Source: Geomobilimonas luticola (lineage in GTDB: Bacteria; Desulfobacterota; Desulfuromonadia; Geobacterales; Geobacteraceae). From it: DNA of 64,000 bases. The stretch covers positions 62,001 through 126,000 of the forward strand of contig NZ_JAHCVK010000003.1 of the NCBI RefSeq assembly GCF_018476905.1, in the 5' to 3' direction. Of the stretch, positions 60,744-64,000 are shown piece by piece. The translations under genes and the position numbers were made by a program. Below the pieces are notes generated by a model. It made no database searches. It was not told where the DNA came from and saw only the letters and a list, made by a program, of their open reading frames with translations. How positions within the stretch are numbered: the stretch's first letter is position 1; each line of letters opens with the position of its first letter.

Positions 60744-61187
60744 ATGACATATCGGCTCATGATGGTAGCAGTAACCGCTTTGCTGCTGGCTTCCTGCCAC
60801 GGGTATGCGCAACCCCGCTTCGACCCGGCCCACTACCCCCGCACCTATAAGCAGTTCGACCTGACCCTCTCCTGGCGGGTGGATCGGTCAGCCACGGCAT
60901 ATACCGTCGAGGGATTTGCCCGGAACACCCGCTATGTCTCCGTGCACGATCTGGAAATTACCGGCACGCTCCTGGACGGGAGAGGGAAAAAGCTCTCCGA
61001 GGCGACCTTTTTCTTCTTCCCCCGCCAGTTGTCCATGGACGAGGACACCCCCTTCACCCTCAACCTCCCCCTCGCCCCGGGAGAAACACCGGAAAAACTC
61101 AGGCTCTTCTACCGCTACCGGGCCTCGGAAGGGGGAGATGGGGACAAGATCCACCACTTCCAGTCATTCGAGGTGGAGCCCCGCTGA
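60744..61187 (+). CDS. Lipoprotein of unknown function
   Basis: A 147-residue lipoprotein: signal with lipobox LLASC and the lipidated cysteine near residue 17. The mature domain looks like a small beta-sandwich (FDLTLSWRVDRSATAYTVEGFARNTRYV; LEITGTLLDGRGKKL). Start at 60744 with GGAGGAG just upstream. The next gene begins four bases after its stop, so the two are co-transcribed. I do not recognise a family. Confidence 0.75.
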   Translation: MTYRLMMVAVTALLLASCHGYAQPRFDPAHYPRTYKQFDLTLSWRVDRSATAYTVEGFARNTRYVSVHDLEITGTLLDGRGKKLSEATFFFFPRQLSMDEDTPFTLNLPLAPGETPEKLRLFYRYRASEGGDGDKIHHFQSFEVEPR

Positions 61188-61191
61188 CGCC

Positions 61192-61962
61192 ATGTGCCTG
61201 ATTCTCTTTGCCCACGACTGCCACCCGTTCTACCGGCTGGTCCTGGCCGCCAACCGGGACGAATTCTACGACCGCCCCACAGCACCGGCCGCCTTCTGGG
61301 ACGACGATCCATCCATCCTGGCGGGACGGGATCTGAAGGTGGGGGGGACCTGGTTCGGCATCACCACCACCGGCCGGCTCGCCGCCATCACCAACTACCG
61401 GGACCTGGCCTCGCACCGGCCGAATGCCCCCTCCCGCGGCCTGCTCGTGAGCGACTTCCTGCAAAGCTCCCTTCCGGCCGAGACGTTCCTGGCCGAGCTT
61501 GCGGCGAGCAACCCGGGCTACAACAGCTTCAACCTCGTCTGCGGCACCCCGGAAAGCCTCTGGCACTATTCCGACCGGGGAGGCCCGCCTGCCCCCGTTT
61601 CCCACGACACCCACGGCCTGAGCAACCGGCTGCTGGACACCCCCTGGCCCAAGGTGAGCCGGGGGAAGGCAGCCCTGGCCGATATCGTGCAGCGCCACGA
61701 CCGGATCGAACCGGCGGAACTGTTCGCCATCCTCGCTGACCGCACCGTGGCAGCTGACCAGCTTCTCCCCGATACCGGCGTCGGCCTGGAACGGGAACGG
61801 CTCCTCTCCCCCCTCCATATCGCCAGCGCCGACTACGGCACCCGCTCCGCCACCGTCCTGCTCGTTGGAAGGGACGGATTGGTGGAGTTCATCGAGCAGA
61901 CCTTCAACGGCGCCATGGAACCGGTCGGCTCCACCCACCAGACGTTCCGCCTCGCCGGCTGA
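61192..61962 (+). CDS. NRDE/TANGO2-family protein
   Basis: A 256-residue protein that opens MCLILF and has the namesake ANRDEFYDRP (Asn21-Glu24). The Cys at position 2 may become an N-terminal nucleophile after Met removal, as in Ntn hydrolases; that is inference. The family is linked to heme or lipid handling in eukaryotes, and its bacterial role is unsettled. It follows the lipoprotein gene after a four-base gap. Confidence 0.9.
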   Translation: MCLILFAHDCHPFYRLVLAANRDEFYDRPTAPAAFWDDDPSILAGRDLKVGGTWFGITTTGRLAAITNYRDLASHRPNAPSRGLLVSDFLQSSLPAETFLAELAASNPGYNSFNLVCGTPESLWHYSDRGGPPAPVSHDTHGLSNRLLDTPWPKVSRGKAALADIVQRHDRIEPAELFAILADRTVAADQLLPDTGVGLERERLLSPLHIASADYGTRSATVLLVGRDGLVEFIEQTFNGAMEPVGSTHQTFRLAG

Positions 61963-62064
61963 CCTGCCGGTCGACATCCGCGAATACCACCTTATCAAGA
62001 GGGCGCCGTTGTGCTATAGTGCCGGTCGCCGTCCCCACTTTCCCTTCGCCCACCCGGAACTCCC

Positions 62065-62823
62065 ATGACCATCTCCTACTGGCTCCTGCCGCTTCTCTTC
62101 GCCACCGGCCTCGTCGCCGGGCTGGTGGATGCAATCGCCGGCGGCGGCGGGCTGATCACCCTTCCGGTGCTCCTCTGGACCGGCATCCCCCCCCAGTATG
62201 CCCTCGGCACCAACAAGCTCCAGTCCACCTTCGGGTCGGGAAGCGCCATGGCCCACTTCGCCGGAGCCGGCACCATCACCCTCAAGGAGAGCCTGGAAGG
62301 GATCGCCTTCACCGCCATCGGAGCCGCCGCCGGAGCGCTGACGGTGCAGCGCCTCGACCCCGGCTTTCTCAGGGGCATCATCCCCTTCCTCCTCCTCGCC
62401 ATCGCCATCTACACCCTGCTGACCCCGCGCCTCGGGCTGGAGGACATCCATCCCCGCCTGGCCAAGTTCCCCTTCTACCTCTGCGGCGGGCTCGCCATCG
62501 GTTTCTACGACGGGTTCTTCGGCCCCGGTACCGGCTCCTTCTGGGTGATCGCGCTCATGCTCGGCCTCGGCTACAACATGACCACCGCCACCGGCTACAC
62601 CAAGGTGATGAACTTCACGAGCAACATCGTTTCCCTCGCCATGTTCATCCTCGGAGGGCACGTCTATTACACCGCCGGGCTGGTGATGGGGGTGGGGCAG
62701 CTCATCGGCGCCCAGGTCGGCGCAGGCCTCGTCCTCTCCCGAGGGGCACGGTTCGTCCGACCGATCTTCATCACCATGTCCCTCGCCATCACCGCCAAGC
62801 TCCTCTTCGATTACTACCGATAA
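62065..62823 (+). CDS. TSUP-family (TauE/SafE, YfcA-like) membrane transporter
   Basis: A 252-residue inner-membrane protein with about eight helices. The conserved GLVAGLVDAIAGGGGLITLPVLL and FGPGTGSFWVIA segments mark the two halves of TSUP carriers, which move sulfonates, sulfite or related organic anions. It has no ABC or regulator partner in view, so the substrate is unknown. It sits on the plus strand about 100 bp after the NRDE gene. Confidence 0.9.
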   Translation: MTISYWLLPLLFATGLVAGLVDAIAGGGGLITLPVLLWTGIPPQYALGTNKLQSTFGSGSAMAHFAGAGTITLKESLEGIAFTAIGAAAGALTVQRLDPGFLRGIIPFLLLAIAIYTLLTPRLGLEDIHPRLAKFPFYLCGGLAIGFYDGFFGPGTGSFWVIALMLGLGYNMTTATGYTKVMNFTSNIVSLAMFILGGHVYYTAGLVMGVGQLIGAQVGAGLVLSRGARFVRPIFITMSLAITAKLLFDYYR

Positions 62824-63066
62824 CGCCTCGTTATCCCCTTCCACTACTCAAGCTGTACATTCAAGTCTCGCAGCTCCCCTGCAGATGGTACGAACCGCAG
62901 TATACTTGTATGATTGATAGAAACTGACGCATGATTCGCACGCACCAGGTTTGCTGGTGTGTACCTGCTTTCAGGCTGATTTTTCTTTGTCTCTGCGTCT
63001 AGCGTCTGCTTCTCTTTGCAGGTTGAATACGCCTGTTTCACTCTGCTCCGGACGGGATAGTTCGCC
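62824..63066. other. Gap with a GCACCAG hairpin and a CTCTGCG-like motif cluster
   Basis: The 243-bp gap contains a hairpin, CACGCACCAG with CTGGTGTGT near 62941-62964, and degenerate repeats of a CTCTGCG/CGTCTGC type around 62988-63016. A similar pattern appears in the mlaE-mlaF gap. No coding content is seen. Confidence 0.4.
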
Positions 63067-64000
63067 ATGAAACGGTTGGCACTGACAGTCGCGGCGATGG
63101 TTCTGGTTCTGCTGGGGGGCTTTTCTGCTGCCGGCTCCGCGGAACGTGGAGCTGTGGGAAAGGATGGGGGGAAGGTCGTTCTCTCATTTTTCTGGGGGGA
63201 AGGGTGCCCCCACTGCGCCCGGGCCAAACCGTTCCTGGAGGAACTTCAGCGCCGCTACCCGGCTCTCGTGGTCCGGGATTATGAGGTGATGGCACACCGG
63301 GAAAACCTGCCGCTCCTGGAAGATACGGCGAAACGTTACGGGGTGGAGGCGACCGGCGTCCCGATGATCTTCGTCGGCACCACAGTCATCGCCGGATTTT
63401 CGACGGAAAAGGGTGTGGAGATTGAGAACGCCGTGCAGAAAGAGTTGGTCGGTCTGAAGGGAGGAAAGAGCACGACAGGAACCGATACCGCTATCTACCT
63501 GCCGTTCATCGGGCGGCTTGAAGGGAGCGCCGTCTCCCTCCCCCTTTTCACCGTCATCATCGCCGCCGCCGACAGCTTCAACCCCTGCGCCTTCTTCGTC
63601 CTCTTCTTCCTCTTAAGCCTTTTGGTCCACGCCCGCTCCCGGAGCAGGATGCTCATCATCGGCGGGACCTTCGTCCTCTGCTCGGGGGTGGTCTATTTCC
63701 TCTTCATGGCGGCCTGGCTCAACCTCTTTCTCCTTGTCGGCCAGCTGCCCGCGGTGACCGTTGCGGCCGGGGTGATCGCCGTCGTCATCGCCCTCATCAA
63801 CATCAAGGATTTTTTCCTGTTCCACAAGGGAGTATCCCTCACCATCCCCGAAGAGGCGAAACCGAAGCTCTTCGCCCGGATGCGCGCCCTCCTGCGGGCA
63901 AGCGCCCTCCCTGCCATGCTCGCCGGCACGGTGGTGCTGGCCCTTGCCGCCAACAGCTACGAACTTCTCTGCACCGCCGGCTTCCCCATGGTCTACACCC
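63067..64000 (+). CDS. Thioredoxin-domain/CcdA-like membrane protein (cut by window end)
   Basis: The first 311 codons of a longer gene. A signal or anchor helix (residues 4-22) is followed by a thioredoxin-fold domain with the redox motif CPHC (Cys47, Cys50) and a cis-Pro in ATGVPMIFVG. From residue about 155 there are several membrane helices, with an NPCA motif like the reactive Cys of CcdA/DsbD. It probably passes reducing power across the inner membrane to periplasmic thiols. No stop occurs before position 64000, so the C-terminus is missing. Confidence 0.8.
   Translation, partial: MKRLALTVAAMVLVLLGGFSAAGSAERGAVGKDGGKVVLSFFWGEGCPHCARAKPFLEELQRRYPALVVRDYEVMAHRENLPLLEDTAKRYGVEATGVPMIFVGTTVIAGFSTEKGVEIENAVQKELVGLKGGKSTTGTDTAIYLPFIGRLEGSAVSLPLFTVIIAAADSFNPCAFFVLFFLLSLLVHARSRSRMLIIGGTFVLCSGVVYFLFMAAWLNLFLLVGQLPAVTVAAGVIAVVIALINIKDFFLFHKGVSLTIPEEAKPKLFARMRALLRASALPAMLAGTVVLALAANSYELLCTAGFPMVYT

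Noticed and set aside
1-64000. CRISPR arrays
   Set aside because: No set of 25-40 bp direct repeats with unique spacers was seen; the only regular arrays are the 7-bp tandem repeats and the anticodon-arm array.

Overview
The window is a GC-rich chromosomal segment that looks like a Geobacter-type deltaproteobacterium (Desulfuromonadales). The grounds are a Geobacter-style succinyl:acetate CoA-transferase, an mlaEFD set followed by an M16 protease pair, two candidate sigma-54 promoters in front of large surface-protein loci, GC-rich codon use, and several palindromic intergenic repeats. The assignment is by gene content only; no rRNA is present.

Layout. 1-6727: lon 3' end, then mlaE-mlaF-mlaD (outer-membrane lipid transport) and an active/inactive M16 peptidase pair. 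6820-8635: CoA-transferase with its own promoter and terminator. 9000-22475: a secreted-protein locus with two small DUF11-type proteins, a 2012-codon OmpA/beta-barrel protein and a 1655-residue DUF11-repeat protein, behind a candidate sigma-54 promoter and closed by a perfect bidirectional terminator. 22520-28930: a B12-dependent radical SAM enzyme, small exported or membrane proteins of unknown role and an ABC-F ATPase. 28974-31468: a polar amino-acid ABC transporter on the minus strand. 31610-34934: a diacylglycerol-kinase-like enzyme, an LtaS-like phosphoglycerol transferase and a cold-shock protein. 35319-42054: a second sigma-54-type surface locus with five paralogous pilin-like subunits, one chaperone-like protein and one outer-membrane barrel carrying SdrD-like and OmpA domains. 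42079-47930: xerC, a DUF362 ferredoxin protein, an unassigned small RNA, and a MacAB-type ABC exporter whose promoter is covered by two abutting palindromes. 48042-53953: cardiolipin synthase, a NifU-like protein, aspartase, a ferritin-like protein, a HAD phosphatase and a MidA-type methyltransferase. 54097-58449: a defence-like island. 58832-64000: YgjV-like, WYL regulator, lipoprotein, NRDE and TSUP proteins, and a truncated thioredoxin/CcdA-like protein.

The most unusual item is in the defence-like island. Between a RhuM-Fic protein (minus strand) and a 59-residue protein (plus strand), positions 55219-55375 hold a head-to-tail array of five tRNA anticodon arms with no acceptor stems or complete T arms: Arg-UCU, Leu-UAG, a CAU arm (Met or Ile2), Leu-CAG and Leu-UAA. 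Four of the five have textbook seven-base anticodon loops on 4-5 bp stems. A perfectly symmetric interrupted palindrome precedes the array. The 59-residue protein carries an S-x-x-x-E-G motif like the inhibitory helix of Fic proteins. I know of no described element like this. A tRNA-mimic or decoy role is an inference.

The second candidate system is the chaperone/barrel/multi-subunit locus at 35383-42054. It looks like a chaperone-usher pathway without a recognisable FimD-type usher.
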